Source of the DNA: Dendrophyllia cribrosa
Lineage: Eukaryota > Cnidaria > Anthozoa > Scleractinia > Dendrophylliidae
Direction of reading: 5' to 3'
NCBI GenBank assembly: GCA_024195265.1
Contig: JAJLRJ010000010.1
Span: 27,066,798 to 27,130,797 of the forward strand
DNA length: 64,000 bases
The notes beneath the pieces were generated by a model. That model saw only the letters and a list, made by a program, of their open reading frames with translations, searched no databases and was not told the DNA's origin. The position numbers and the translations under genes are program-made. This document shows, in pieces, positions 1-12,900 of this stretch. Position 1 is the first letter of the stretch. Each line of letters begins with the position of its first letter.

Positions 1-114
1 CTGAACACGGTATCATGTCAAAAACTTTAATGGTCTACTCTAGACTAAAGGCAATTGATATAATTATTAATTTTTGTATTTAAGCTTAAAGATTTTTAGC
101 TAAGTTTCAATACA

Positions 115-1235
115 AAAATGCATTATATCCAAGGCCACGTTTTTTAATAGATGAAAACTACGGATGGTGCCTTGTTTGGAAGCGCCGTCGTTTACACGCT
201 TTCCATTTAAGCTTACCTTTTTTATATAAGCCTATAAAAAAATGGATCGGACATCTTCATTTGCCTTGTCCAAGTTATGTTTCATAAAAATCAATAAGTT
301 GTTTTTCTAAACGTTGCTTTGATTGGATTATAACTGGTCACTGAGAATTTTTATGGACTTGTTAAAACAAACAACGCGCGGGTTTCAGCCGACAAAACGC
401 AATTTTTAGCTTCACAAAAATGTTTGCTGGCCTTTCCTTGTATTTTTATTCCAAAACCACGCCTGTTTGTTTTCGCCATTGGAGTATCGTCTGAATTTCA
501 GTTAAAAAATAAAGTTTTTATTCATTTAAAAACTGCTGGGGAAAAGTGGACCTGCAAAGTTCCTTCGAACTGAGTGACAAACTTCAGGAATATTTTCCGG
601 TTACCTTTACCCGGGATAAAAGACATCAAAGATATTACAAAATTCTGTTAGTATGAACCAGCAAATATGAAAGTAAAACTGTGGCCGTGGAGACATGCTG
701 AGGCTACAAAATGAAGCCAAGATCTTGTTATGTTTGGCACGAAAATGACGAAGAAAACGAATTTCAGAAAGTCTGAAGTGAATAGAATATTTTGGTTTAC
801 TCACGAAAATATCGATTTTGGATCTCCTTTCCCTTCTTAGATTACAACCAAACTTCAATGAAAAATAAGCCAGTGGTGTTAACCGTATTATAAAGAGGCA
901 TCGTTAAATAAAATCCAAGAAAAAGCCAGGAGACTTTTTTGGTTAAGTCGGACGCTGAAACTCGCGTTGTTTGTTAACACGCAAAATAACTCCTTTCTCT
1001 GAAACTATTTTGGCGAAATAATCCAATAAAAGAAACGTACAGAAAAGGATCTAATCGATTCGTTTATGAAACATAAATGTGACAAGGCGAATAAAAATGT
1101 CCCGCATAGAAATTTATGCAAAAAATACCAAATACAAAGCGTGTAAACGGCGGCAGCTTCCAAGCAAGGCATCGAGTCCGCTCTTCGAAATCATTTACTG
1201 AAAAAAAATGGCCTTGGGTGGAATTTAAGTGTATG
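115..1235. repeat. Foldback repeat with arms of about 330 bases
   Basis: Bases about 115-460 reappear as a diverged reverse complement at about 890-1235. Shared blocks include GTTTACACGCTTT versus AAAGCGTGTAAAC and the AAGGCC block near both outer ends. This is the structure of a non-autonomous foldback DNA transposon. No transposase was seen and no target duplication was established. Confidence 0.6.
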
Positions 1236-3113
1236 GTCAATGCATTTTGGCCTTAGCTACAATTCTTATTGATTCCCTTTATTTTCTAGATTAGGTCATT
1301 TAAGTTTTTTGGCGTCGCATACAGTGTCAGCCAAACTTTCTGATCTTTTGTCTGACAACATGGACAAAGGGGAGGCCCGCGATTTATATAAGCTTAAATT
1401 TTACACTTATACTAAAAATAAATGGTGGCGTTTTATAATCACAAAGTTTAATAAATTAATTAAGGTAACATCACTAGAAAAGTGTGTTTTATTTATTCGC
1501 TTTTTTAAAAATAAAATAATACAAGTCTATTGGATTTTTTCGAAGTCAATAATCCAAGTTTAGATGAAAATTAACTACGCAAGAGTAAGCAAGAATTAAA
1601 CCTGAGTAAGCAAGAATTAAACTTCGCACGCGGCCCATCGTAAAAAGAAAATTCAATCACTTTTTCAGAAATTGTACTTACACTTTGGCTCTAAATAACC
1701 TCTAACCTGTCAGTATAGAGCGTCTTGGTAGCTGACCTCAACAGAACTAATATCCATTTTCCATGGAAAGAAGTTGCACCTGACAAAATCCTTCCAAACG
1801 TATAAAAGCTTATAGAAAACAAATCCATGCATGCATGCATGCGAGCCGGTTTTAGCACGTTTAACTCCTTGCCGTGTTGAAATCCCTAAAAAGTGATTTT
1901 CCCAGAAGAGCATCCTTCTATCCTTCAGCTACCGAAAACATAACTTTGAATTCTACAGTATGCAACTATTTCATGTCTGAAAAGTTTGGATGGACTGGCC
2001 ATCGATCGAGCAAAGCGACTTCAAACTTTTAGAAACGACGCTTACAAGAGATTGGAGTGGATGGTTGATTAGCATCTGTCCGGTAAGTTAAATTTTTTTA
2101 CCGCTTCCGTTGCAACAGTTTGTGTTTTAAGACAGATGGAGATCTATGTATACAGCCGGTGTGGTACTATATAACGTCCTTTGCTCAAACAGGACCATTT
2201 TACTTTCTTTTTCACATGCGAAATTACCACCGCGATGGTCGCCATTTTTTTAATTTGTTGACTCCGCCTCGATTTGACGCGCTGATTCAAGAAAGCAAGT
2301 CTTCCGGAAGTCAACCAGCTCACCGGAAAATGTTTCCGCATTGGTCCGCATTGTTACTAAAAATAACTTTTTTGCAATTAAGATATCCCAAACCCATTAC
2401 TGGGAGACTCCCTCTCTGTCCAATTATTTTCTCTTGTTGAAATATATTTCTTTTCAAACTGGAGAGCCCGAGATGAAGTTGGGCTACAAAGCTCGTTACT
2501 GCTTGTGTTAATTTTAAATACTTTTGTGTGTAAAATTTTGTGTGTGTTTTCCTGTCGCCGAGGTCTTCTTACCCGAATCTATTTAAGAGAGAATCCATTC
2601 ATTTTGTCACCCTGTTTAGGACAAAACCTGTTCATTTTAAGTTTATACCATGTTTAAGACGAAAACCCCTGATCTGCGGCACGTCCCACTATAGGCCAAA
2701 TAAGAGAGTACCCCCTCGGATAGTGCAGTACTCACCCTTCTTACTCCACATTTCGTGCCATCTGCAGGGGGGGCAAGCTGACTGACACACGAGACGCCAT
2801 CTTGAGTACAGTATAGAGAACCACAGTTTGACTAGGGGTATAAAAAAATAACAAAACCAAAATAAAAACAATCATGGTTTGACTGAAATTAGTAGAGACG
2901 TTTACGGTATGTACTCAAATCAGGAACTCCGGACACGGAATATGGGACACGGAAACACGGAATATGGGACACCGAAACATCCCCGGGAAACACCAAATTA
3001 AGCCTGTATATATGTTTGATGGTTAGATTTTTTTGAACGTTAGGGTTAACCGTTATACATATATAACGCCACTGCATTTCCAAGAAACCTGCATGAAAAT
3101 AATTCAGGAGAAC

Positions 3114-3400
3114 TTAAAGGGACACTGTCCCGGCTGATAATTCGTGTTTTGATGATTATGGTCAGGAGCTTGCTTTACGCTTCCATTATTGCCTATGTAT
3201 GAAGACAAAATGGCCAAAAGTGACGAAAGCAAATAAATATTAACTATAAAGAGACAAAATGGCGGCTAAAAAAGTCAAAATTCCACACGAATGAAAATTT
3301 TGATTTCTTGACACCTGTCAAATCAAATTTGATGAACTGTTATCCACTTCCATCCTTGCAATCCTGCACTTTATCTTCAAACTGCTTCTGTTTTGCAGTT
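3114..3400 (+). mobile_element. MITE family A, copy 1 (truncated)
   Basis: The copy begins AAAGGGACACTGTCCCGGC. It shares the interior CACTTCCATCCTTG and AAATCAAATTTGATGA with the fuller copy at 35118-35492. The far terminal inverted repeat is not visible, so it is truncated. The tRNA-like A-box TAGCTCAGAGG at about 3497 lies just outside and does not form a tRNA. Confidence 0.5.
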
Positions 3401-3763
3401 TCACATACATGAATATTTAAATTCACATTCATTTATTCACCATCATCGGGTATTTCACGAGCTCACAGTTGACCAGCTCTGCAATTGGTTTAATAGCTCA
3501 GAGGATAGACCATTGCGCCGCAAGGCCATGGATTGCAAGGTCCGTTCTCCTAAATTATTCAGATTTCTTTGCAACTACTTAAGTTGCTAAGATCACTGCG
3601 AAGTTCATTAATTTCACTCATAAAAAGATTTGTATAGGTCAAGGAGTATTATAGGATTCTCGAACAACAGTAGGATCTCTACCTCTTAAGGTAAAAGGAG
3701 TTATAAGGTACTTAGAGAAATCCATATATAAAGATGGAACTTTTACAAAACGGTCAATGTTAC

Positions 3764-3917
3764 CTGCTGTTGGATGCAGATTTGATAACCAGCTCCGTAT
3801 TGCAGTGCGCATTGCGCGTTACCATCTTGCAACTGACCGGGCAGTTTCTGGTGATAATCACTTGAAACGATTTCAAGGTTGGTGGGCGTGTCGTCCAAAC
3901 ATGAAGAGCCTGATCCA
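3764..3917 (-). CDS. Gene 1 exon 12: start of disintegrin-like domain
   Basis: This 154-nt exon encodes SGSGSSCLDDTP, LPGQLQDGNAQC and YGAGYQIC, matching the CLxDxP, LPGxxxDxxxQC and FGxGxxxC pattern of the ADAMTS disintegrin-like domain. It ends on a codon boundary with donor GTAACA. It is the last exon of gene 1 that I can find in the window. Confidence 0.85.
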
Positions 3918-6900
3918 CTGAAAATAAAAGCAGGCGAGTCATGTTATAATCTTACGTTAAAATTGACCATCAGTCCCAAAAATAATTCTTTCCAATTCGT
4001 AAGTCGTTTTATCTTTTTCTCAATTTTTTTAGTTTGAAATTAAAAAAAAAAAATTCTAATGGACCATTCATGTGTATTAAGCCGGCCGGTTTGCCTGTTG
4101 ATTATACTGTAAGTGGTTCTTACCATTTGATTCTGCGGATGAAAAGCTCGTGGGACCAGTCAAATGAAAGCTACTGAGCTACTACACTGTGGTTCTAACT
4201 TTTGATTCTGTGGATGAAATCCTAAAGTGTGACCATTCAAATAAAAGCTACTGAGCAGTACTTTCCTGTGGTACTGTTTATTCTGCTGTACAAGGTGGTT
4301 CTAACTTTTGAGTCTGTGGATGAGATCCTAAAGTGTGACCATTCAAATGGAAGCTAATGAGCAGTACTTTCCTGTGGTTTTGTTTATTATGCTGTACAAA
4401 CCTTTGAGTCTGTGGATGAAATCCTTAAGTGTGACCATTCAAATGAAAGCTATTAAGCAGCACTCGTCTGTTGTATTGTTTATTATGCTGTACAAACGTA
4501 ACTTTTGAGTCTGTGGATGAAATCCTGAAGTGTGACCATTCAGATGAAAGTTACTGAGCAGTACTTTCCTGTGGTACTGTTTATTATGCTGTACAAGGTG
4601 GTTCTAACTTTTGAGTCTGTGGATGAAACCCTAAAGTGTGACCATTTAAATGAGCAAGTAAGCAGTTTTTATCCCGTGGTGTGCTGTTTGTTATGCTGTG
4701 CAAGTTGGCAAAAACTTTGATATATTAAAGTGGGAACAAAAGTCATAAAACGGGGAGCAATACATTTAAGTATTAACTGTTTGTTTGTGCCGGTTTCAAA
4801 AATAATTATTTTCTTTTCCCATCCCTTTTTGAAAACTCTTACAATATGGCATTAAAATTCAGGATTAACACTCCCTCCTTAAATAAAGAAACTCGTTGTT
4901 CAGTACCTAAGGAACGTTTGTAGTTCGCTTCTGCTACAGGGAGACCACTTGCTAGCGTTGTTTCCCCCTATTGTGGTTGAAGACATGATGTATATTCCGT
5001 CAGGGCATTCGTGCGAATTGATCCCACCGTCGTGGTCAACACCAAGCCTGACATAACAAATAAAACTTTAGTTCGACAACAGTTTTTAAACTTTGCAAAA
5101 CGTTGTATCTTAACATGCTAATTACAATTCGATAACAAAAAATGGGGGTCACCGAGCCCGTTTTTAAGTTGTAAGCACCTACACTTCAAATAAGGGGTGT
5201 ATTTAACTGGTTCTACTGTTACTATGGTAACCTGTACACTGTATACTGTATACTGTTACTATTGTCATTAAAATGACCATAGACGAGGCATTTGTTTGTT
5301 ACCATTATTGTAGCATCTGAGAAAGAGTCAGGTAGTATTGATCCATCAAAGTGCAAGTACTGGAAATGACTGGAAACTGTTGTCAGCCACTTTTGAAGTA
5401 TGAGTTTGTAGCAGAGAGCTCCATTTGTAATGAATGGTTGAAGGGGCTACATGTATGTCACCATTTTTAGTGTTAAAACCAGTTTTGTTTAAAATTATTC
5501 TACCAGTGCTCTAAGAGTAAAAATTAGTGTCTTGGGCTTCAGATCAACAGGATGGAAATAGATTTCAACTTAAAAAAATAAGGCCAATCTTTTCTGGTGC
5601 AAAACATTTTGTCTGACGAAATTATTTACTCACGCATGCGCAGTTTCATGAGCAATTTGAAAGGCTGTTCCTAGACCCATGTCTCCGTTGCTTACACTGG
5701 GTCCATAAGCAGATGTACACGTGGAACTGAACTGTGCTAAGCCTAGAACATTTAAAAATTGAGATTGTGCTCAGTATAGTCTGTTTTACAAGTAATAGAT
5801 AAATTATGAGCGGCAGAACTGGATGGATATTTACAATGGCGAGCCGCGGACGAGCCGCAGACGAGCCGCAGACGAGCAGCAGACGAGCCGCAGGCGGCCG
5901 ACTTTACATTTTACCAATACCCACCAAACGTCGTGACTTTCTCTCAAATTTATCTAGAAACAAGGCATGACATGACATGTGACGTTTCCATGGCAATCAT
6001 ATTTTGATAAGCATGTTTACCCGAATTTTGAATTTTCTGCCTAAATAAACGTTTAAACGGAAAAATGTCTTAATTTTTTTATAGACAATTTAATTCAATT
6101 TAACTTATACGTCATTCACACCAACGCTTAAACATGTTTAAATGCTGTTTAGTTTAAAACAGGTTTAGAAACATACATCCTAAATTCCCGAAATATTTGG
6201 AGTGAAATCTTTACTTTTCCATCTCGATCTTGTTGAGACAGTTATTCATCCCAGAATGGTCCTAAGACCTTAAATGTGTTTTACAACAATGGAGGACCAA
6301 ATAAGCCCCGTCTGAATAGGGTTAACATGTCCATATCGGTGTCAAACTGGCCGTAATAAAACCACTAAGTGGGGACAATTTATAAATAAATAAATAAATA
6401 AATAATTAGTAAAAAAGGGCAAAAAAATATATATGATTTGATAAAATGCTATGAATGTTTTCTTAGCTAGCTGCTGTCGTAATTCTTAAAATTATATCTA
6501 GTCTCCTTTATCCAGGCCTTTTAAATAATTACGAATTTGTGTAACTTTCAGGAACACCAATATGATCTCGACAACAGGGGTAAAAATGGAATCGGGAAGG
6601 CAAACGCTGACATGGCGAACATCTTCAAACGTCTGAAAAGTGTGAAAGGCCTTTTCTCTTTTCGTGGACAAAATAGTTATTATTTCCATTTACTAATTAA
6701 AGAACATACTAACCTCCAAAGCCACTCCTGAATGGGCAAAGAAAGAAAAAAAGAAAAGGCATTACAAAATGTTATAATACAAAATACTTTTATTCAATAC
6801 TTCGTTTAATAACACATCCCCTCGTCCTTTATTCCTTTTCGATGTTTTTTTTTATGTTTTTAATGAATGGGCCGTTGACATTTCCAAGCATTAGAAAATA

Positions 6901-9900
6901 GACCAAGGCCGTTTAATATTAGAATCTCTCCTTTCTTCTTTGGTGCTTTTTTATTGTCAATGGTATTCTATGGAAGTAAATAAGAAGCAAAGGACCGCGA
7001 CGAAAATGCTGCTGGTGTATAACTGGAAAAACGTGGGTCAATTGGCAAACTTTTGAATTTAAGCTCATCTGTGGTCATCACCACGTGCGATTTGGTAGAG
7101 AATTTGGTGTTCGCGCTAGTTTCTCTACCTGTTTGCTGCTACACCGTGCTGATGAGACCCACTGACCAGGTCGAAACAGCTGTCCACGGTTGCATTTTGG
7201 CTTTTTTTGCTTTATAGCTTTACTCTTTGATTTTATTCTATGGAAGCTATTTCCTCGTAAATGATTGTTTGCAATGATGTACAAGCTGCTGCTCGGTCCT
7301 CCCAGATGTCATGTGGACTTTAGATCGATTGTTTTTGAGCTGTTTTTTTAAGCGCCTCTTTCAGCCTGCCTCCAACTCCCTTAACTACTTATTTTGACTC
7401 GGGTTAAGCAATCTCTGTTTACCGAATGCCCCCCACCCCTCCCCACTCCAACAAAGAATTCGCCTGCTACGCAACCTCGTCCCCAGGGCCTTCTCCGCTT
7501 TCAAAATGGTGGGCCGGGCGGAGAAACCGCTGGACACAAGGCTGCCAAAATACTCCAAACGTAGATATTTCATGTTATAATTCAACATATTGATACACTG
7601 CCCAAATATGGTCAAAAAGTTATCGATATACGCGATTATAGCGATTTTCGCGCTCAAGCTTGCGTGATACGGCCTCGTCGGCTAAGAATTAGGCGATATC
7701 ACGCGCGCTTTCGCGCTATAATAGTTAAATAGTTTACACTGCAGAATAACCCAGGATGTCTTCAGTATTTTGGAAACCGTATTCAGGGCTTTCTACGCCT
7801 GCCCCGACATCTTGGAGCTCCCTGTTCAGTGTTGCCAGCTCACTTAGTTGTTTCATATATATCTTGCAAACTCCAGGGCTTCTTGTTTCAAAATCATCAT
7901 CTACTAAAACGTCTAAGATGGTTGTGCGGCAGTTTATATTACAAGAAAAACAAATTATCATTGATAGTTACTTACCCTGTGACAAGTATTACTTGGTCAG
8001 CATGCTGAGGATCGGCATCTGACATAGGCATGTCGCTGTCTACCCACGTCTCTAGAGCAGTCAGTCTTGCACTATTACTATCAATACCTGAATAGCTAAA
8101 CTATAGAAAAGGAACGTAAAGTCCTCAAGATCCAAGTGGCTCACAAAAATGTCACCATTTTTAGTGCAGTTACTTTAAAAAAGCATACATATTTATATCA
8201 TTGAAAACTCAGAAGTAATGGTCCAGTTAAGTTTAAAATTGTTCTACAAGTGTCTTGGGCACATTTTTTCACGGTTTGTAAGCTTGTTTCTTGAAACATT
8301 AATTTTGCCAAAACTCTGGTTATGGTCTCTCTTCGAAAAGTCACTTGATTTTTTCCTCTAAATGTATATTAAAAACAGCCTATGGTAAAGCATGAACCAT
8401 AACTGGGTAATAGTTGAGGGTTAAATTAAGCCAGTTACGTGAGTGTAATCACTTGATCAATGCTTACGCTTTGATGTATTACTACCCTCACAACAGAAAG
8501 GGTCAGTCTGATAGCTCCAACACTATTGTCATGGTACATTGCGTTCACCTGAAAGGTGAGAAATTAAGTAAGCAGTTACTTACAGTTACCTTTTAGTAGA
8601 TGGTTTAAGCCAGTTGTGTCAATAGTTGTCTTTGAGCGGTTTATTGTCCAATATGAACGAAAATTACACGATGTTTTAACAACTAAACACAACACATTTC
8701 TTCGAACGATCGATTCAAAAGCACATGGTAAACAGTATTCGGGGGGTTCCAAGACCCTGCAAACTTAAACTAGTTCCCAGTGTTCAGCGTTCAAAAAAAT
8801 CTTAATTATTCTACAAACAGGAACAGGAACTTTCGGTTCGGAACATCCTCCCGCCCGATGCAGGGAGTGCATCAATACATGAACGTGTCAAAGTTAATAA
8901 AGTTCAACGACAAATTGTTCCACATGTTTCCATCAAGTCAAGTTCAATCAAGTTCAGCAGCTAGATCAGCATCGCAGGCTTCAAACAGGTGTAGCCGCTG
9001 CACCGGACGACGGGTAAGACTTCCAGATGTGGTTCGTAAGGAAACGGACCGGATAAGACCATCACGACCTGGATGGATGGCTTCCACGCGTGCACGTGAC
9101 CACTGACCCCGAGCTACGTGATCCTCACTCACAAGGACCAAGTCCCCTTTACGGATTTCACGACCAACTTTAAACCATTTCTTGAGGGGTGTCAGAGACT
9201 TCAGATACTCAGCATGCCAACGCCTCCAAAATCCATTTACAAGTCTCTGATGATACTCAAAACGTTTGGTGATGGCTCTTGACGTGTGTTCTGAAACACG
9301 GGTATCTTTAGTTGGAAAAGCTTGGAGATTTCTTCCAATAAGAATCTGTGCAGGGGTAATAACACTGTAATCACCAGGGTCTGCACCAAGGTAAGTAAGA
9401 GGACGACTGTTCAGCTGCGCCTCAATTTCAGCCAAAATGGTAGTTAGCTGTTCGGCATCCAACATTGCTTTGGCGAAGATTTTCTTCAGAGGTGTCTTGA
9501 CACTCTTTACAAGTCGCTCATAAAAGCCACCCCACCATGGGGCTCTTTCCACAATGAACTTCCACTGAATCTTCTTTTCTGACAATGCGACCTGAGTTTG
9601 GTCAGCTTCTAGTACTCTCCAGCATTGCTGTAGCTCTTTGTTAGCAGCTTTGAATGTTTTTGCATTATCTGACCAAATAATGCTGCACATTCCTCTTCTT
9701 GCAACCATGCGTCGTAATGCAAGGAGAAATCGTTCAACCGTCATGTTGCTCACCAACTCTAAGTGTACCGCACGGGTAACTGCACAAGTAAATAAACAAA
9801 TGTAGGCCTTGTCACCACTGTCTTTCAAATACAAAGGACCAGCAAAATCCAGACCCACATTGGTGAATGGCGGGTTAGGTTTGATTCTATCCTCAGGAAG

Positions 9901-12900
9901 TGGTGCCATCCGCTGCGAAAACGGCTTTGTTTGGTAATGGCGACAAATTAAGCAGTTCTTTAATGTCTGACGGACCGTCGATCTTCCTTTGACCAGCCAA
10001 TATTTCTGTCGCAGGACTGATAAAGTGTGCTCAACACCAGCATGCAGTTCACGGCAATGAACATCATTAATCAAGAGCTTGACAACAGGATGATTAGAAG
10101 GCAAGATAATGGGATGCTTCTCCTCTTCTGGTAACAGCGACTTATGAATTCTTCCTCCAACGCGAAGCAAATCACTAGTAGGACACAGAAATGGGTTTAA
10201 ATTTGCTAGCTTGCTGTTGTTCAAGGGACTTTGGCGTTTAACCAATGGAATTTCTTCAGGAAAACTTGCTTCTTGTACATGGGTTATCAACCATTTCTCT
10301 GCCTCTTGTATCTCAAATCCAGTTAAAGGGCTGACCAATCTTTCCTCTTCCTTCAGCCTTGAGTTGCAAATGAACCTTCTGATCCAGGCAACAGTTCTTA
10401 ACAAGCGACCGTACTTGCTGAACCTCGTGAAGTCAATAACTGGCTCTTTGGGTTGCACAACACAACTAACACTAGCTTTACTCTTTCTCTCCATGTCAAC
10501 AATTACATTTGAAGTTTTGGACCTTAAGTCCTCAGGCCAATCTCTTTCGGACTCTTGTAACCAAGAGGGTCCTTTCCACCACAAACGACTCTCTTTCAAC
10601 TGACTTACAGATAAGCCTCGGGTAGGTAGATCAGCTGGGTTCTGCGATCCTGGGCAATATCTCCAAACACTAGGATCCAACAGCGACTGTATCTCAATAA
10701 CACGATTAGCAACGAACGGTTTCCACTGTGTGGCTGATCCTCTGATCCAGTGCAAGGTTGAAGAATTGTCTGTCCAACAGACAATGCGGCTTATGGGACA
10801 ATCAATTGCATCTTTAACATAGGTGCATAGTCGGGCAGTTATCACAGCAGCCATCAGCTCTAGACGAGGAAGGGTAATCTTTCGAACAGGAGCCACTCTT
10901 GTCTTAGACATCACAAGACTGGTGGATGCCTTTCCGTCTTCAGCAACAACTCTGAGATAAACAGCAGTGGCATAAGCAGCTTCCGACGCATCACCAAATG
11001 CATGTAATTCCACCTTAGCATGCTCACTAAATGGCCAATCAGTGTAACATCTTTGAATGTGAAGTTGCTCAAGCTCTGGAAGCTCTTGAACCCACTGTAT
11101 CCACTTAATCGAGGTTTCCACAGGTATTTCATCATCCCAACCAACACCCTGGGTCCACAAACTTTGAAGCAATAACTTTGACCTCACTGTAAAGGGAGCA
11201 ATGAGACCGATTGGGTCGAATATCTTAGCCGCCAAAGAAGCTAGCTCTCTCTTTGTGTACAATGTCTCTGATCTTAACTTCAGAGAGTCCACTTCAATCA
11301 TAAAGACAAGGCTGTCTGTTCTCGTATTCCACCTTAAGCCTAAAGCTTTCGTGATTGGATAGGCTCCCGGTAGGTCACTCTCCAACTTGATCAGACTATC
11401 TGATGCTCTATCTTTCTCAGGAATGGCTTGCATAAGCCTAGGCGAATTGCTGGACCATTTTGTCAAATTGAAAGCTGCTTGCTCCATAAGCTCTGTTGAA
11501 CTTCGCTGCAATTTCAGTGCTTCGTGCACTCCATCTTTCCCTGAAGCAAAGTCATCAACATAAGTGTTCCTCAGGATTTCGTCTGATGCCTCAGGAAATG
11601 TTTCTTTACATCTTCTTGCATGCTCTTGAATGGTGCAGATGGCAAGAAACGGACTGGAAATAACTCCAAATGTGACCCTTGTCATCCGATAAATCTTAGG
11701 CATGACATCAGTGTCCAGATCCCTCCACAGGTAACGATGCGAATCCCTATCTTCTTCTTTCAAGCAAATCTGTAAAAACATCTTCTCAATATCACCCATA
11801 ATACCCACTTGATTCTTTCGGAAGCGCAAAAGGATCCCAACCAAATCTGGCTGTAATGCAGGGCCCGCTTCTAAGCAGCTGTTAAGAGACACACCATTAC
11901 TATCCCTCGCAGATGCATCAAATACAACCCTTGTCTTAGTTGTCTGCTTATCTTCTCTTATGACTGCATGATGTGGAAGGTAGAACACAGGGCGCCCCTC
12001 TGGTGGTGCAATTTGCTCACAGGGTACTTCCTCTGCTACACCGTCTTTCACATACTTGTTAATGACCTCTTGATAGGACTTGGCTTTGGCTGGATCTTGG
12101 AGCAACTTCTTTTCTAGGTTGTACAGCCTACTTTCTGCTTGCCTGTAGTTATCTTTCAATACAACGTTATCCTCTTTCCATGGCAATGACACTTTATATC
12201 TACCATCCTTGTATGTTAAAGTGTCTTCAAACTTCTTTAAGACCATGGCTTCACTGTTGGTAGTAGAAACTGAACTTTCAACAGGTTTGACACCTATGGA
12301 CTCCAAATTCCAGAACTTCTGAAGTGTTTCATTCAATTGTTCCTCAGTAGAAACTTGAACATTCATAGACACAGTACATTCTTGGTCATGACCACCTGTT
12401 GGTCCACAGAAGACCCAACCTAAGGATGTGCGAACTGCAACGGGTTCATTGAAACCACCTCTTACAATGTCTCTTGACACAAAGGAATAATAGAAATCCA
12501 TGCCGATGAGCACATCTATCTCCTGCTCACCTCTGGGAAATTCTTCAGGAAACTTTAAGTCTTGAAGATGAAACCATCTTGAGGGATGAATATCCACAGC
12601 TTCGGCTGGTCGGCATATAACTGGAGCAGTAAGTGCTTCAATACATTGAGGTTTTCCAGGTTTGTCAACAGGTGCCACAGTAAAAGCAATTCTCTTTCTC
12701 AAAGTGTCCTTAGTTGGCTTTCCTCCAAATCCAGAGACTGCAATCCTAACACTCTTCCCATCCAGACCAATCTCATCAACGACACTCTGCCTAACAAAGG
12801 ACATTTGCGAACCAGGATCAAAGAAACATCTGACAACCTTTGAGCACCCATTCGATCCACACAAAACAGCTGGTACAGTTTGCAGAATCACCTTTCCCAC

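Larger units (their letters stand above)
1..3763. other. Gene 1 downstream intron or flank, repeat-rich
   Basis: No exon of the expected TSP1, Cys-rich or spacer parts of gene 1 was recognised on the minus strand. The stretch holds a foldback repeat (about 115-1235), a short ATGC microsatellite near 1826, a 22-bp duplicated GGACAC motif near 2925-2990 and a DNA-transposon remnant near 3114-3400. The rest shows nothing I can name. Confidence 0.5.

Noticed and set aside
3483..3545. Possible tRNA with TAGCTCAGAGG
   Set aside because: The B-box GGTTCGA is not present and no cloverleaf can be drawn.
5841..5898. CRISPR-like direct repeats
   Set aside because: Units are contiguous 12-bp tandem copies without spacers, in an animal intron.
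6498..6731. Overlapping frames on both strands considered as an ADAMTS exon
   Set aside because: No frame fits the family between exons 8 and 10; the 14-nt microexon at 6714-6727 satisfies the phases alone.
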